Positions 1 through 8,136 of a stretch of DNA of 23,014 bases are shown here, one piece after another. Position 1 is the stretch's first letter, and each line of letters starts with the position of its first letter. The stretch comes from an uncultured Collinsella sp. (GTDB taxonomy: Bacteria > Actinomycetota > Coriobacteriia > Coriobacteriales > Coriobacteriaceae), in NCBI GenBank assembly GCA_900551015.1, contig URUI01000031.1, positions 1 through 23,014 on the forward strand, written 5' to 3'. A program made the translations under genes and the position numbers. The notes under the pieces are model-generated. The model did no database searches. It was not told the origin of the DNA and saw only the letters and a program-made list of their open reading frames with translations.

Positions 1-595
1 CGGCTCCCGGAGCCGACTGGCGCGCATTTCCCCGGCCGAAAAGCCAGTATGCGAGCAGTACGCCCAATCCGGGACCGGGGTTGGTTTCGAGCAGGAACAT
101 GATCGACTGCCCCGTTTCGCGGGCCTGTTCGATGCCGATCGGCGAGAAGATTCCGTGATTGACGGCGTTGTTGAGAAACAGCACCTTGGCCGGCTCCACG
201 AAAAGCGACACAAGAGGCGGCAGTCCGTGGCGTATGACCAGCTCGGCACCGCTGCTTATGAGCATCGTCAGGCCGGTGACCACGCTGCCGACGACATAGT
301 AGCCCAGAACTGCCAGCAGCATGCCGAGAATGCCGATCGAGAAGTTGCTGACGAGCATTTCGAAGCCTGCCTTCACGTGCCCCTCGACCATGCGGTCGAA
401 CCGGCGGATCGCATATCCCGCCAGCGGCCCCATGATCATCGCGCCGATGAACATCGGAATGTCGCTGCCGACGATCACGCCGACGGCGGCAATGGCGCCG
501 ATTACCCCGCCCCGCTCCCCGGCGACGTTGCGCCCTGCGGTGTAGGCGATCAGCAGCGGCAGGAGGTAGGTCAGCACTCCGTCCCCAAGGGATCG
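1..595 (-). CDS. mtlA: PTS mannitol permease EIICB, internal fragment (both ends missing)
   Basis: Reading the minus strand from 595 to the window edge gives 198 codons without a stop. They match the membrane IIC domain of the mannitol phosphotransferase permease, which imports and phosphorylates mannitol. Recognisable segments in order are TYLLPLLIAYTAGR, AGERGGVIGA, DIPMFIGAMIMGPL, GFEMLVSNFSIGILGM, FVEPAKVLFLNNAVNHGIFS and ETNPGPGLGVLLAYW, ending in SAPGA. From memory of E. coli MtlA, about 45-50 N-terminal residues (the first membrane segment and start codon) are absent. The homology begins within a few codons of the galT stop, in the same frame. The C-terminal half, including the IIB domain, would lie beyond the left edge. 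No ribosome binding site or plausible start is seen, so this is a pseudogene remnant or an assembly or recombination junction. Family assignment is confident; gene integrity is not. Confidence 0.85.
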
Positions 596-2224
596 TTACA
601 GCGAGTCGATAAAGCGCTGCTGGGCGGCGCGGCCGGCCTCGTCCCACTTAAAGACGCCGGCGTTGTCGAGCACGTGGCCAAACACCACGCCGACCTCCTC
701 GTGCAGGATATCGATGGCGTTGTCCGCCGTAAGCTCGTCGGCGCGGCGGGCAAAAACGTCCTCGGCCCATGCGGCGTGGCTGCGGCAAAGATCATCGCCC
801 TCGAGCGAGCCGGCGAGATCGTAGCTGGCATCGGCCTTGGCCGCCAGCAGGTGCTCGCGGACAGCGCCGAGCTCGGGAACCAAGCGCGGCGGCAGAATTG
901 CCAGGCCCATGACCTCGATCAGGCCGATGTTCTCCTTTTTAATATGGTGGTACTCGGCATGCGGATGGAACACGCCCAGCGGATGCTCGTCGGTCGTGAT
1001 GTTGCAGCGAAGCGCCAGGTAGGCCTCGTAAATCCCGCCGCCGGCATTGCCGCGGGAGTCGACGCGGCGGATGACGGGCGTCACGGTGTTGTGGGCCACG
1101 CCGTCGGCTGTGTGCGCGATGACGCCTACAGACTCATCGGTCCACTCGCGCCAGGCGAGGATAATCTTCTCGGCAGCGTCGAGCAGCTGAGCGCGGTCAT
1201 GCGAGCGCAGGCGCAGCACCGAGAGCGGCCACTGCAGCACGGTGCCGGTGACCTGGTCAAATCCGGGCACGCTAAACTGCGAGACCTCGGCGGCATGCAT
1301 CATGGGGAACTCGTGCGCGCCACCCTGGAAGTGGTCGTGCGACAGAATTGAGCCGCCTACGATGGGCAGGTCGGCGTTAGAGCCGATGAAGTAATGCGGG
1401 AACAGGTCCACAAAGTCGAGCAGGCAGGTCAGGCCCTTGCGGTCGACGTGCATCGGACGATGCTCGGAGCTCATGGCAATGCAGTGCTCGTTAAAGTACG
1501 CGTACGGGCTGTACTGGAAGCCCCAGCGCTCGCCGTTGAGCTGGATGGGGATAATGCGCAGGTTTTGGCGAGCGGGGTGAGCGCCGCCGTCGGCTGCGGC
1601 GGAGCGTCCGGGATAGCCCTCGTTTTCGATGCAGAGCTGGCAGGCGGGATACTTCTCGCCCGTGTTCTTTGCGGCACCAGCCGCGGCGATATCGCGTGGG
1701 TCCTTCTCAGGCTTGGAGAGGTTGATGGTGATCTCAAGATCGCCCCAGTTGGTGGGGGTGCTCCATTTGATGTTGCGCGCGATGGCGGCACGGCGCACGT
1801 AGCCGGCGTCGCAGCACAGGCCGTAGAACCAGTCGGTTGCGGCGCGGGGCTCGTTGACGCCCATGCGTCCGTTGAACTCCTCGTTTACAACCGAGGGCCT
1901 CGGCATGAGCGCACCCATGATGCGCATGGCGATGCGGTCGCGGCCTGACGCCGTGTCCTCGGCGGCACCGTTGGTAACGGCGGCCTCGGAAAGCGCGGCA
2001 AGCGTGCCTTCAAGATCAAAGTCGGGCAGGGTATTGGGGTGCAAGAGCGAGAGTTTCTCAACCTGGAGCGCCCAGGCCATATCGAGTGCGGGACCCGTGG
2101 CGCCGATGCACTCCAAAATGGTGTTGTATGCCCAGATCCGGTCGTCCTGGCCGATCATCGATCGGTGGATGGCGTACTCGATCAGGTTCTGCGCGGCCTC
2201 TCGCACGTCAGTCATTACAGCCAT
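596..2224 (-). CDS. galT: Galactose-1-phosphate uridylyltransferase, class II
   Basis: This cytoplasmic Leloir-pathway enzyme exchanges UMP between UDP-glucose and galactose-1-phosphate. The 542-aa length and the motifs KYPACQLCIENEGYPGR (about residues 191-207) and SILSHDHFQGG (292-302) fit the class II (Firmicutes/Actinobacteria) form rather than the roughly 350-aa E. coli type. It lies directly downstream of galK and overlaps its end, so the two are very likely translationally coupled. Two starts are possible: the ATG at 2224, or the fourth codon ATG at 2215, which overlaps the galK stop as TAATG. Neither has a strong Shine-Dalgarno sequence; the TAATG arrangement favours 2215. The C-terminus (RFIDSL) looks natural. 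No terminator follows because the stop codon runs straight into the mtlA fragment. No galE is present in the window. Confidence 0.95.
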   Translation of the reverse strand: MAVMTDVREAAQNLIEYAIHRSMIGQDDRIWAYNTILECIGATGPALDMAWALQVEKLSLLHPNTLPDFDLEGTLAALSEAAVTNGAAEDTASGRDRIAMRIMGALMPRPSVVNEEFNGRMGVNEPRAATDWFYGLCCDAGYVRRAAIARNIKWSTPTNWGDLEITINLSKPEKDPRDIAAAGAAKNTGEKYPACQLCIENEGYPGRSAAADGGAHPARQNLRIIPIQLNGERWGFQYSPYAYFNEHCIAMSSEHRPMHVDRKGLTCLLDFVDLFPHYFIGSNADLPIVGGSILSHDHFQGGAHEFPMMHAAEVSQFSVPGFDQVTGTVLQWPLSVLRLRSHDRAQLLDAAEKIILAWREWTDESVGVIAHTADGVAHNTVTPVIRRVDSRGNAGGGIYEAYLALRCNITTDEHPLGVFHPHAEYHHIKKENIGLIEVMGLAILPPRLVPELGAVREHLLAAKADASYDLAGSLEGDDLCRSHAAWAEDVFARRADELTADNAIDILHEEVGVVFGHVLDNAGVFKWDEAGRAAQQRFIDSL

Positions 2225-3420
2225 GCCGCGTAAGCCCCCTTGTCAGAGATGGCGTAGTGACGGGCAGAGCCCTCGCCCAGCCAGCCGTTCATCTTGGCAA
2301 TGAAGGTGTCGACCAGATCGAGCGGCACGAAGGCCTGGATGGTGCCACCAAAGCCGCCACCGTGGATACGGACGGCGCCGCGGCCGTCGAGCACGTGCTC
2401 GGCCAGCGCCAGGGCATACATGGAAGGCTGCTCGGAACCCAGCTTGGCAACAACATTCTGCAGGTACATGGCAGAGCTGGCGCCGGACTCGCGCGTCAGG
2501 ACCAGGAACTGGTCAATGTCGCCAGCGTTCAGGGCTGCCCAGCGCTTGTCGACCAGGCCGTTCTCGTACCAGTAGTGAACGGCGCGCAGGCAGGCGCGGT
2601 CGCCCAGCTTGGCGCGCAGCTCGGGGAGCTTGGCGTCAAAGTCGGCAACGTTGACCTCGCACAGGCGTGCCTTGCCAAACTCGGCGGCGACGTCCTGCAT
2701 CTCGCGCGGAACGGCGGCGTAGTCGTCGGTAGCCGCCACATGGTCGGCGCCAACCTTAACGAGCACGAGCGCATAGCCGTGATCCTCAAAGTTGAGCTCG
2801 AGCTTCTGGGTCTTAGGCTGAGCCTGGTCCTCAAAGTCCATGTAGGCGAGGCCGCCCAGGCACACGGCGGCTTGGTCCATCAGACCGCAGGGCTTGCCGT
2901 AATAGTTGTTCTCGGTGCGCTGGCTCATCTGGGCGAGCGCGACGGGCTCAATGGCGGGCGCGCCCCAGAGCGTCTCCATGGCGCGGCCGTACGCGGCCTC
3001 GACGGCGGCAGAGCTGGAAAGGCCGCCGCCCGAGGGGACGGAGCAGGTAAAGGCAAAGTCGAAGCCCTGGGGCTCAACGCCCAGAGCAGCGATTTCGTGG
3101 GCCATGCCGCGGACGAGGCTCGCGGACGTGCCCTTCTCGGACTCCTGAACGTCTAGCGTGTCGAGCACGATCTCAAACGTGGGGTAGCCCTCGTCGGCGA
3201 CGCGGACCTTGTTGGAATCGGTTGCCACGGCGATGCCGTCGACGGCGACATCGAGCGAGCCGGCGATAACGTGACCGCCCTCGTGATCGGTGTGGTTGCC
3301 GCTGATCTCGGAACGGCCGGGCGCGTGCACATAGAGCACCTGGCGATCGCCGATGGGGCCAAACTCCTCCTCAAACAGCTTGGTGAGCGTGGCGAGTGTC
3401 TTTTCGTCGGGGGTGGTCAT
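2215..3420 (-). CDS. galK: Galactokinase
   Basis: GHMP-family kinase that phosphorylates galactose to galactose-1-phosphate with ATP. All three family motifs are visible: the galactokinase signature GRSEISGNHTDHEGG (residues 35-49), the ATP-binding loop PSGGGLSSSAA (129-139) and motif 3 HGGGFGGT (353-360). D182 in GLMDQAA is the expected catalytic base. The chosen ATG at 3420 gives 401 aa, near the family's usual length, and has AAGGA/AGGA-type ribosome binding sequence a few bases upstream. An in-frame ATG at 3492 would add 24 residues unlike the family and would sit within the operator region. The gene heads the galK-galT operon and diverges from the LacI regulator at 3759. Three identical operator-like sequences upstream suggest repression by that regulator, with galactose or a derivative as a plausible inducer (inference). 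Confidence 0.96.
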   Translation of the reverse strand: MTTPDEKTLATLTKLFEEEFGPIGDRQVLYVHAPGRSEISGNHTDHEGGHVIAGSLDVAVDGIAVATDSNKVRVADEGYPTFEIVLDTLDVQESEKGTSASLVRGMAHEIAALGVEPQGFDFAFTCSVPSGGGLSSSAAVEAAYGRAMETLWGAPAIEPVALAQMSQRTENNYYGKPCGLMDQAAVCLGGLAYMDFEDQAQPKTQKLELNFEDHGYALVLVKVGADHVAATDDYAAVPREMQDVAAEFGKARLCEVNVADFDAKLPELRAKLGDRACLRAVHYWYENGLVDKRWAALNAGDIDQFLVLTRESGASSAMYLQNVVAKLGSEQPSMYALALAEHVLDGRGAVRIHGGGFGGTIQAFVPLDLVDTFIAKMNGWLGEGSARHYAISDKGAYAAWL

Positions 3421-3465
3421 GAGGGTCCTTTCCTTGGCGCATACTGACGAGTTTTCCGTCGTAGT

Positions 3466-3478
3466 GAGTACGTTAACA
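3466..3478 (+). promoter_or_regulatory. Putative LacI-family operator, copy 1
   Basis: GAGTACGTTAACA, 46 bp upstream of the galK start codon. It is identical to the copies at 3529-3541 (inverted) and 3653-3665. A central CG flanked by AT-rich half-sites is typical of LacI-family operators. The position suits a repressor blocking galK-galT transcription. Confidence 0.6.
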
Positions 3479-3528
3479 ATCTGAAGCGGCATAAACTCAG
3501 CATCTACGATGCCGCACGTTACGGGCTA

Positions 3529-3541
3529 TGTTAACGTACTC
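3529..3541 (-). promoter_or_regulatory. Putative LacI-family operator, copy 2 (inverted)
   Basis: Plus-strand TGTTAACGTACTC is the exact reverse complement of copy 1. Its near edge lies 50 bp from copy 1, and the centre-to-centre distance is 63 bp (about six helical turns). That spacing would suit cooperative binding or looping (inference). Confidence 0.6.
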
Positions 3542-3652
3542 ATAACACAACACTTGTCACTTTTTGAGAATCTGGTAATCGGTAGAAATTCAGCCGTGAA
3601 CGGTACTGCCGTATGGACTTATAAAGCAGAAGAGATGCAGATAGAAAAAGTA

Positions 3653-3665
3653 GAGTACGTTAACA
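3653..3665 (+). promoter_or_regulatory. Putative LacI-family operator, copy 3
   Basis: Third exact GAGTACGTTAACA, about 94 bp before the regulator start codon and just downstream of the TATAAA at 3620-3625. It is well placed for autoregulation of the LacI-type gene. Confidence 0.55.
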
Positions 3666-3758
3666 TGCGTCCGACGATAGCGGGCCTCGGCGCGGGATGT
3701 ATTTCTGCCCGGTCCGGCATGCACGCTATTCAGATCTCTCAAGGGTGAAGGTGATCCT

Positions 3759-4790
3759 GTGGCAAGGCGCCCGTCCAACGATACAGGTACGCGTCCGGTT
3801 TCCATGGCCGACGTTGCCCGCGCTGCCGGTGTTTCGCAGCAGACGGTTTCGCGCGTTGCCAACGGCCTTCCTAACGTCAACGAGCAGACGCGCCAGCGCG
3901 TGCAGGCCGCGATGCAAGAGCTCGGCTTTCGTCCGAGTTATGCCGGTCGCTCGCTGCGCGACGGCCGTTACCATTCGGTCGGCCTGTGCGTCAACGATGT
4001 CACCAAGTTTGGCAACCTCTCAATGATCGACGGCATCGCCAGCGCTGCTCGCGAGCATAATTGCGCCATCACGCTGGTCGAGATGTCCAAGACCGAGGAA
4101 TTCTCGCTTGCCGAGGCAACGCGTCGTATGGCCGCGCTGCCCGTGGACGGCATCATCATCGGCATGAGCCGTATGGCGCCCGATTTTGAGACGTTTGATC
4201 CGTTACCGGGTATCGGCACGGTTATCGTCACCATGTATGCGCACCCGCGGGTGACTACGGTCGACTCCGATCATTACGGCTGCTCGCTGTTGCTTATGGA
4301 CCATCTGTTTGAGCTGGGGCACGAGCAGATTCGCTATATTGGCGGCCCGTCGTTCTCGGTCGACGAGCAATTTCGTCGCGCCGGTTGGCAGGATGCGCTC
4401 GAGCGTAAACACATCGAGCCGGCAGAGCCGCTCGAGGGCGACTGGTCTGCCAACAGCGGTTACGAGGCCGGCAGATATCTGGCCGAGCACGATCGCACCA
4501 TGACGGCGATTTACGCGGCAAACGACCAGATGGCAAATGGCGCAATTGCAGCGCTGCGCGACAGCGGCTTGCGCGTGCCCGAGGACGTGAGCGTGGTGGG
4601 TGTCGATGACTCACTCGACGACTTTGTCGCGCATAACGAGCTCACGACCGTTCGATTCGACTTGCATCAGCGTGGGCGCGAGGTATTCGAGCATGCGGTT
4701 CCCGAGGCGGGTACGGCGGGCAAAACCGTTGCCATTCGTATTCCCGGTCAGCTCATCGTTCGGCATAGTACGGCGGCACCGCCCGCATAG
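3759..4790 (+). CDS. LacI-family transcriptional regulator, probable regulator of galKT
   Basis: A 343-aa DNA-binding repressor of standard family length. The N-terminal LacI helix-turn-helix covers about residues 15-36 (VSMADVARAAGVSQQTVSRV), followed by the hinge-helix region NEQTRQRVQAAMQELGFRPS. A periplasmic-binding-protein-like effector domain runs to the C-terminus; YAANDQMANGAIAALRDSG and VPEDVSVVGVDD are hallmark segments. The GTG start at 3759 is preceded by AAGGTGATC, a good ribosome binding site 4-5 bases away. The gene diverges from galK, and the shared spacer has three identical operator-like sites, so control of galKT and of itself is likely. The effector is not readable from sequence; galactose or a galactoside is the natural guess from context. 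Confidence 0.92.
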   Translation: MARRPSNDTGTRPVSMADVARAAGVSQQTVSRVANGLPNVNEQTRQRVQAAMQELGFRPSYAGRSLRDGRYHSVGLCVNDVTKFGNLSMIDGIASAAREHNCAITLVEMSKTEEFSLAEATRRMAALPVDGIIIGMSRMAPDFETFDPLPGIGTVIVTMYAHPRVTTVDSDHYGCSLLLMDHLFELGHEQIRYIGGPSFSVDEQFRRAGWQDALERKHIEPAEPLEGDWSANSGYEAGRYLAEHDRTMTAIYAANDQMANGAIAALRDSGLRVPEDVSVVGVDDSLDDFVAHNELTTVRFDLHQRGREVFEHAVPEAGTAGKTVAIRIPGQLIVRHSTAAPPA

Positions 4791-4854
4791 TTTGTGCTGG
4801 TAAACGGCGATTTATCGCATTTCAATAACAATCGGTAAGGATGCCGGCAGATGG

Positions 4855-4882
4855 CTGTTGGGATGCAGCCGAGTGCTATGAT
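4855..4882 (+). promoter_or_regulatory. Extended -10 promoter for the flavodiiron protein gene
   Basis: TGCTATGAT at 4874-4882 is an extended -10 element (TGN plus TATGAT). A poor -35 (CTGTTG, 4855-4860) lies 16 bp upstream. Transcription would start near 4889, leaving a leader of about 31 nt before the ATG at 4920. Confidence 0.55.
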
Positions 4883-4919
4883 AGACGGGCTCTTTTGTCT
4901 ATCTAGGAGGCTTTGCCTG

Positions 4920-6080
4920 ATGGAGATCACCAAGGATATCCGCTACGTTGGCGTCGACGATCACGACATTGACCTGTTCGAGGGCCAGTACGATGTGTCC
5001 GAGAACGGTATGGCATACAACAGCTACGTTATCTTGGGTGACAAGATCGCTGTCGCCGATTCGGTCGACGGTGGTTTTGTCGATGAGTGGCTCGGTAACC
5101 TCGAATCCGTGCTCGATGGCCGTACGCCCGATTACCTGGTCGTTCATCATATGGAGCCCGACCACTCCGCTGGCATCGTCGCCTTTATGGAGCGCTATCC
5201 CCAGGCCCAGATTGTGGCCAGCATGGGCGCTTTCCGCATGATGGTCAACTACTTTGGCACCGATTTCCCCGAGCGCAAGATGGTCGTCAAAGAGGGTGAC
5301 GTGCTCGACCTGGGCGGCCACAGCCTAACCTTTGTCGGCGCCCCCAACGTTCATTGGCCCGAGGTGCTTTTCTCTTACGAGTCCACTGACAAGGTGCTCT
5401 TTAGCGCCGACGGCTTTGGCAAGTTTGGCGCCAACGATATCGAGGATCCGGAAGGTTGGGCCTGTGAGGCGCGCCGTTACTACTTTGGCATCGTGGGCAA
5501 GTTCGGCAAGTTTGTGCAGGCCGTGCTCAAGAAGGCCGCCGACCTAGACATCCAGATCATTTGCCCGCTTCACGGCCCCGTGCTGACCGAGAACCTGGGC
5601 TATTACCTTGACACCTACAATACCTGGTCGAGCTACCAGCCCGAGGACGAGGGCATTACGATTGCCTATGCAAGCGTGTATGGCCATCTGAAGGCTGCCG
5701 TTGAGGAGCTTGCATCTGCGCTCGAGGCCCGCGGCCAGAAGGTTTCCGTCTTTGACCTGACTCGCGACGACATGGCCGAGGCCGTTGAGGATGCGTTCCG
5801 CTATGACCGTCTGGTACTCGCTTCCATCACCTATCAGGGCGAGATTTTCCCGTTCATGAGCACCTTCATCCATACGCTCGCCGAGCATGCCTACCAGAAC
5901 CGCACGGTGGCGCTTGTCGAGGCCGGTTCCTGGGCGCCCGCCGCTGCCAAGGTTATGACCAAGGAGCTCGAGGGCATGAAGGACATCACCCTGACGCAGA
6001 ACAAGGTGACCGTGCTAGGTTCGCTCAGCGACGCATCGCGCGCCCAGATTGAGGCCCTCGCTAACGAGCTCTCCAAGTAG
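4920..6080 (+). CDS. Flavodiiron protein (FprA-type oxygen or NO reductase)
   Basis: This cytoplasmic 386-aa protein has a metallo-beta-lactamase-like domain fused to a flavodoxin-like domain. It is expected to reduce O2 to water and/or NO to N2O, protecting an anaerobe. All diiron ligands known for the family can be placed: H77-x-E79-x-D81-H82 in HHMEPDH, H145 in NVHWPEV, D164 in FSADGFG and H218 in CPLHGPV. The flavodoxin domain starts near residue 246 (ITIAYASVYGHLKAA). There is no C-terminal rubredoxin or flavin reductase domain, so an external electron donor is needed. Start choice: the ATG at 4920 follows a TAGGAGG Shine-Dalgarno (4904-4910); the upstream ATG at 4851 lies in the promoter. 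The gene appears monocistronic, with its own promoter and terminator. O2 versus NO preference cannot be told from sequence. Confidence 0.93.
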   Translation: MEITKDIRYVGVDDHDIDLFEGQYDVSENGMAYNSYVILGDKIAVADSVDGGFVDEWLGNLESVLDGRTPDYLVVHHMEPDHSAGIVAFMERYPQAQIVASMGAFRMMVNYFGTDFPERKMVVKEGDVLDLGGHSLTFVGAPNVHWPEVLFSYESTDKVLFSADGFGKFGANDIEDPEGWACEARRYYFGIVGKFGKFVQAVLKKAADLDIQIICPLHGPVLTENLGYYLDTYNTWSSYQPEDEGITIAYASVYGHLKAAVEELASALEARGQKVSVFDLTRDDMAEAVEDAFRYDRLVLASITYQGEIFPFMSTFIHTLAEHAYQNRTVALVEAGSWAPAAAKVMTKELEGMKDITLTQNKVTVLGSLSDASRAQIEALANELSK

Positions 6081-6103
6081 CGATACGCTCACGTTTAACG
6101 CTC

Positions 6104-6141
6104 AAACCACCACAAAGGTGCCTTTGTGGTGGTTTTTGTTT
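6104..6141 (+). terminator. Intrinsic terminator after the flavodiiron gene
   Basis: A perfect 14-bp stem, AAACCACCACAAAG paired with CTTTGTGGTGGTTT, has a 4-base loop (GTGC) and is followed by TTGTTT. It begins 23 bp after the stop codon. It may also serve the convergent deoR-type gene, though the T tract on that strand is short. Confidence 0.88.
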
Positions 6142-6943
6142 AAGCGCTGGCGATGAGGAGATTTGGGCGGGCGTTGTCGACGATCTCGGCGATTGAGGTG
6201 GCGACGGCGTGATCGGGGTCACGGTCCATCACGATGGCGTTGACGTCGGCCAGCTCGGCAAAGCGGTACATGCCGCGTCCGTTGACCTTACTGGCGTCCA
6301 TGAGGGCGACACTTTGACGGGCGGCACCGACCATAGCCGCTTTGGTCTCGGCCATCTGCGGAAAGTCGGTCGTAAAGCCGCAGCCGGGAACAAAGGCGCC
6401 GGGGCACATGACGGCAAGGTCGGCGTGGACCATTTGGAGCGCTTGCATGGTAAGTGGGCCGTACAGATAGCGATGACCTTTGCGCAGTGCCCCGCCCAGC
6501 ATGACGACATCGACTGAGGGCATGCTCTCGTCGATGTAATCGGCAATGGTAATGTCGGCCGTGATGACGGTGATGCCATCGCGCTGGTCGAGGAGCCGGA
6601 CAAACTCGAGCGCTGTGGTGCCCGAGTCGACGAGCAGCGTGTCGCCGTCATTGACGAGTTCGATGGCGCTTTGTGCGATGGCCTGCTTGGCGGCGACATT
6701 GACGTTGATGCGGCGATCCTGGGTGGATACGGTCAGTCGCTTCTGGAGCGACACGGCGCCGCCATGCGTGCGGCGCAGCTTGCCGGACTCGGCGAGCGCG
6801 TCTAGGTCGGCGCGGGCGGTAACGGAGGACACGCCAAAGGTCTGGGCGATTTCTGCTACCTGCACCGAGGCGTTATGTTCGAGCATTTCCATAATGGCGG
6901 CACGACGCTCATCGGCGAAAGCTCGGGTTGTTGCATGGGCCAT
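6140..6943 (-). CDS. DeoR/GlpR-family transcriptional repressor
   Basis: A 267-aa sugar-metabolism regulator. The N-terminal DeoR helix-turn-helix spans roughly residues 12-60 (RRAAIMEMLEHNASVQVAEIA, then FGVSSVTARADLDALAESGKL and RRTHGGAV). The C-terminal DeoR sensor domain, an isomerase-like sugar-phosphate binding fold, includes DGDTLLVDSGTTALEF. The start at 6943 is preceded on the minus strand by GGAG about 6 bases away. It diverges from a class II ketose-bisphosphate aldolase across a 335-bp AT-rich spacer. The classical arrangement (GatR/AgaR/FruR type) implies control of the aldolase gene, with a sugar phosphate as effector. The exact substrate cannot be assigned. Confidence 0.92.
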   Translation of the reverse strand: MAHATTRAFADERRAAIMEMLEHNASVQVAEIAQTFGVSSVTARADLDALAESGKLRRTHGGAVSLQKRLTVSTQDRRINVNVAAKQAIAQSAIELVNDGDTLLVDSGTTALEFVRLLDQRDGITVITADITIADYIDESMPSVDVVMLGGALRKGHRYLYGPLTMQALQMVHADLAVMCPGAFVPGCGFTTDFPQMAETKAAMVGAARQSVALMDASKVNGRGMYRFAELADVNAIVMDRDPDHAVATSIAEIVDNARPNLLIASA

Positions 6944-7278
6944 ACCCGCTCCATCATCGTCTGAAATTTGCAGGAATTGTGTTGAGTCTATTTTCGTTCA
7001 TTTTCTTTTTAAGTAAGAAAACGCCTTTCGATTACTTACTTTTTCTATAAAAGAAAGACCTCGAACGCCCAAAATTCAATATCGAACACGCCCACTCGGC
7101 TCCAATTCCTTCCGTTTACTTTTCAAAAACGGCTGTATTGACCTGCATGGGCTCAATATCTCGCACGTGCAAAGCCGCTGAATTTCATACAATAAGTGCA
7201 GCAAAACACAAGGTAAAACGCCTTGTGAACAACTACGCCCGATGTCCAGATGCGGGCGAGGGAGAGGAGCAAACGCTC
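6944..7278. promoter_or_regulatory. Divergent DeoR-type regulator / aldolase control region
   Basis: This 335-bp spacer is strikingly AT-rich compared with the flanking genes. A plausible minus-strand promoter for the regulator is TTGGGC (plus-strand 7067-7072), 17 bp, TATAGA (7044-7049). For the aldolase, a TACAAT (7188-7193) lacks a good -35. Pyrimidine-rich repeats TTTCGTTCATTTTC and TTTCGATTACTTAC, plus the inverted pair AAGTAA/TTACTT around 7010-7040, resemble the TTTC-rich operators of DeoR-family repressors (inference). An in-frame ATG at 7138 would extend the aldolase but has no ribosome binding site or homology. Confidence 0.5.
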
Positions 7279-8136
7279 ATGGCACTTGTTACCACCGAAA
7301 AGATGCTCAAGGACGCTCAGGCCGGCCACTACGCCGTCGGCGCGTTCAACGTCGAGAACCTCGAGTTTGTTATGGCCGTTCTGGCCGCTGCCGAGGAGAC
7401 CAAGTCCCCCGTCATCATGCAGACCACCCCGGGCACCATCAAGACCGCTGGTCTGGACTACTTCTACGGCATGGTCAAGGCTGCCGCCGAGCGCGCTTCC
7501 GTGCCCGTCGCTCTGCACCTCGATCACGGCGATGGCTATGACCGCTGCATGCAGGCTTTCCGCACTGGCTACACCTCTGTCATGATCGACGGTTCGCACG
7601 AGTCCTTCGAGGACAACATTGCCCTGACCAAGTCCGTCGCCGACGCTGGCCGCGCCATGGGCGTGCCCGTCGAGGCCGAGCTCGGCAAGGTTGGCGGCAA
7701 GGAGGACGACGGTCCCGCGGTTGAGGGCGAGAGCCCTTACACCGATCCTGTCGAGGCCAAGGAGTTCGTCGAGCGCACCGGCTGCACCTCGCTGGCCATT
7801 GGCGTTGGCACCAGCCACGGCGTGTACACGAGCGATCCCCACATCGAGCAGTCCGTGGTCAAGGCCATCCGCGACGCCGTCGACGTGCCGCTGGTTCTGC
7901 ACGGCACCTCCGGTGTGCCCGATGAGCAGGTTGCCGAGGCTGTGAAGAACGGCATCTGCAAGGTTAACTACGCCACCGAGCTGCGTCAGGCCTACACCAA
8001 GGGCTTCATGGCCTACATGGCTGAGAACCCCGCCTGCTTCGACCCCAAGAAGCCGGCTAAGGAGGGTATGCGTGAGATCACCGAGCTGGTTAAGATCCGC
8101 ATGACCAACCTCAACTCTGTGGGCAAAGCAGAGTAA
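7279..8136 (+). CDS. Class II ketose-bisphosphate aldolase (fructose- or tagatose-bisphosphate)
   Basis: A zinc-dependent cytoplasmic aldolase that cleaves fructose-1,6- or tagatose-1,6-bisphosphate to dihydroxyacetone phosphate and glyceraldehyde-3-phosphate. The 285-aa length and overall pattern match the GatY/KbaY/FbaA subgroup. Visible features are AFNVENLE (22-29), HLDHG with catalytic D82 and zinc ligand H83, the acidic segment VEAELGKVGGKEDD (131-144), GTSHGVY with zinc ligand H180, and LVLHGTSGV with zinc ligand H208. The start ATG at 7279 follows GGAGAGG (7261-7267). The DeoR-type neighbour and the nearby galactose genes would fit a tagatose role, but this subgroup also contains the glycolytic enzyme of many Gram-positives. 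The codon bias looks like that of a highly expressed gene, which favours a glycolytic role. Confidence 0.93.
   Translation: MALVTTEKMLKDAQAGHYAVGAFNVENLEFVMAVLAAAEETKSPVIMQTTPGTIKTAGLDYFYGMVKAAAERASVPVALHLDHGDGYDRCMQAFRTGYTSVMIDGSHESFEDNIALTKSVADAGRAMGVPVEAELGKVGGKEDDGPAVEGESPYTDPVEAKEFVERTGCTSLAIGVGTSHGVYTSDPHIEQSVVKAIRDAVDVPLVLHGTSGVPDEQVAEAVKNGICKVNYATELRQAYTKGFMAYMAENPACFDPKKPAKEGMREITELVKIRMTNLNSVGKAE

Larger units (their letters stand above)
3421..3758. promoter_or_regulatory. Divergent galK / lacI-type regulator control region
   Basis: This 338-bp spacer is clearly more AT-rich than the flanking genes and holds no credible gene. It carries three exact copies of GAGTACGTTAACA (listed separately). 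Possible promoter boxes for the regulator are TTGTCA (3554-3559) with a weak TAATCG at 3576, or a TATAAA at 3620-3625 without a good -35. A -10 for galK is not obvious. Promoter box assignments here are weak; the repeated operator motif is the solid observation. Confidence 0.6.

Noticed and set aside
155..1351. Long plus-strand open frame of 398 codons
   Set aside because: It is the antisense shadow of galT and the mtlA fragment. The opposite strand has clear family motifs; this frame has none.
2086..3156. Plus-strand open frame of 356 codons
   Set aside because: Antisense of galK, with low-complexity G/A/V/L-rich composition typical of high-GC shadows.
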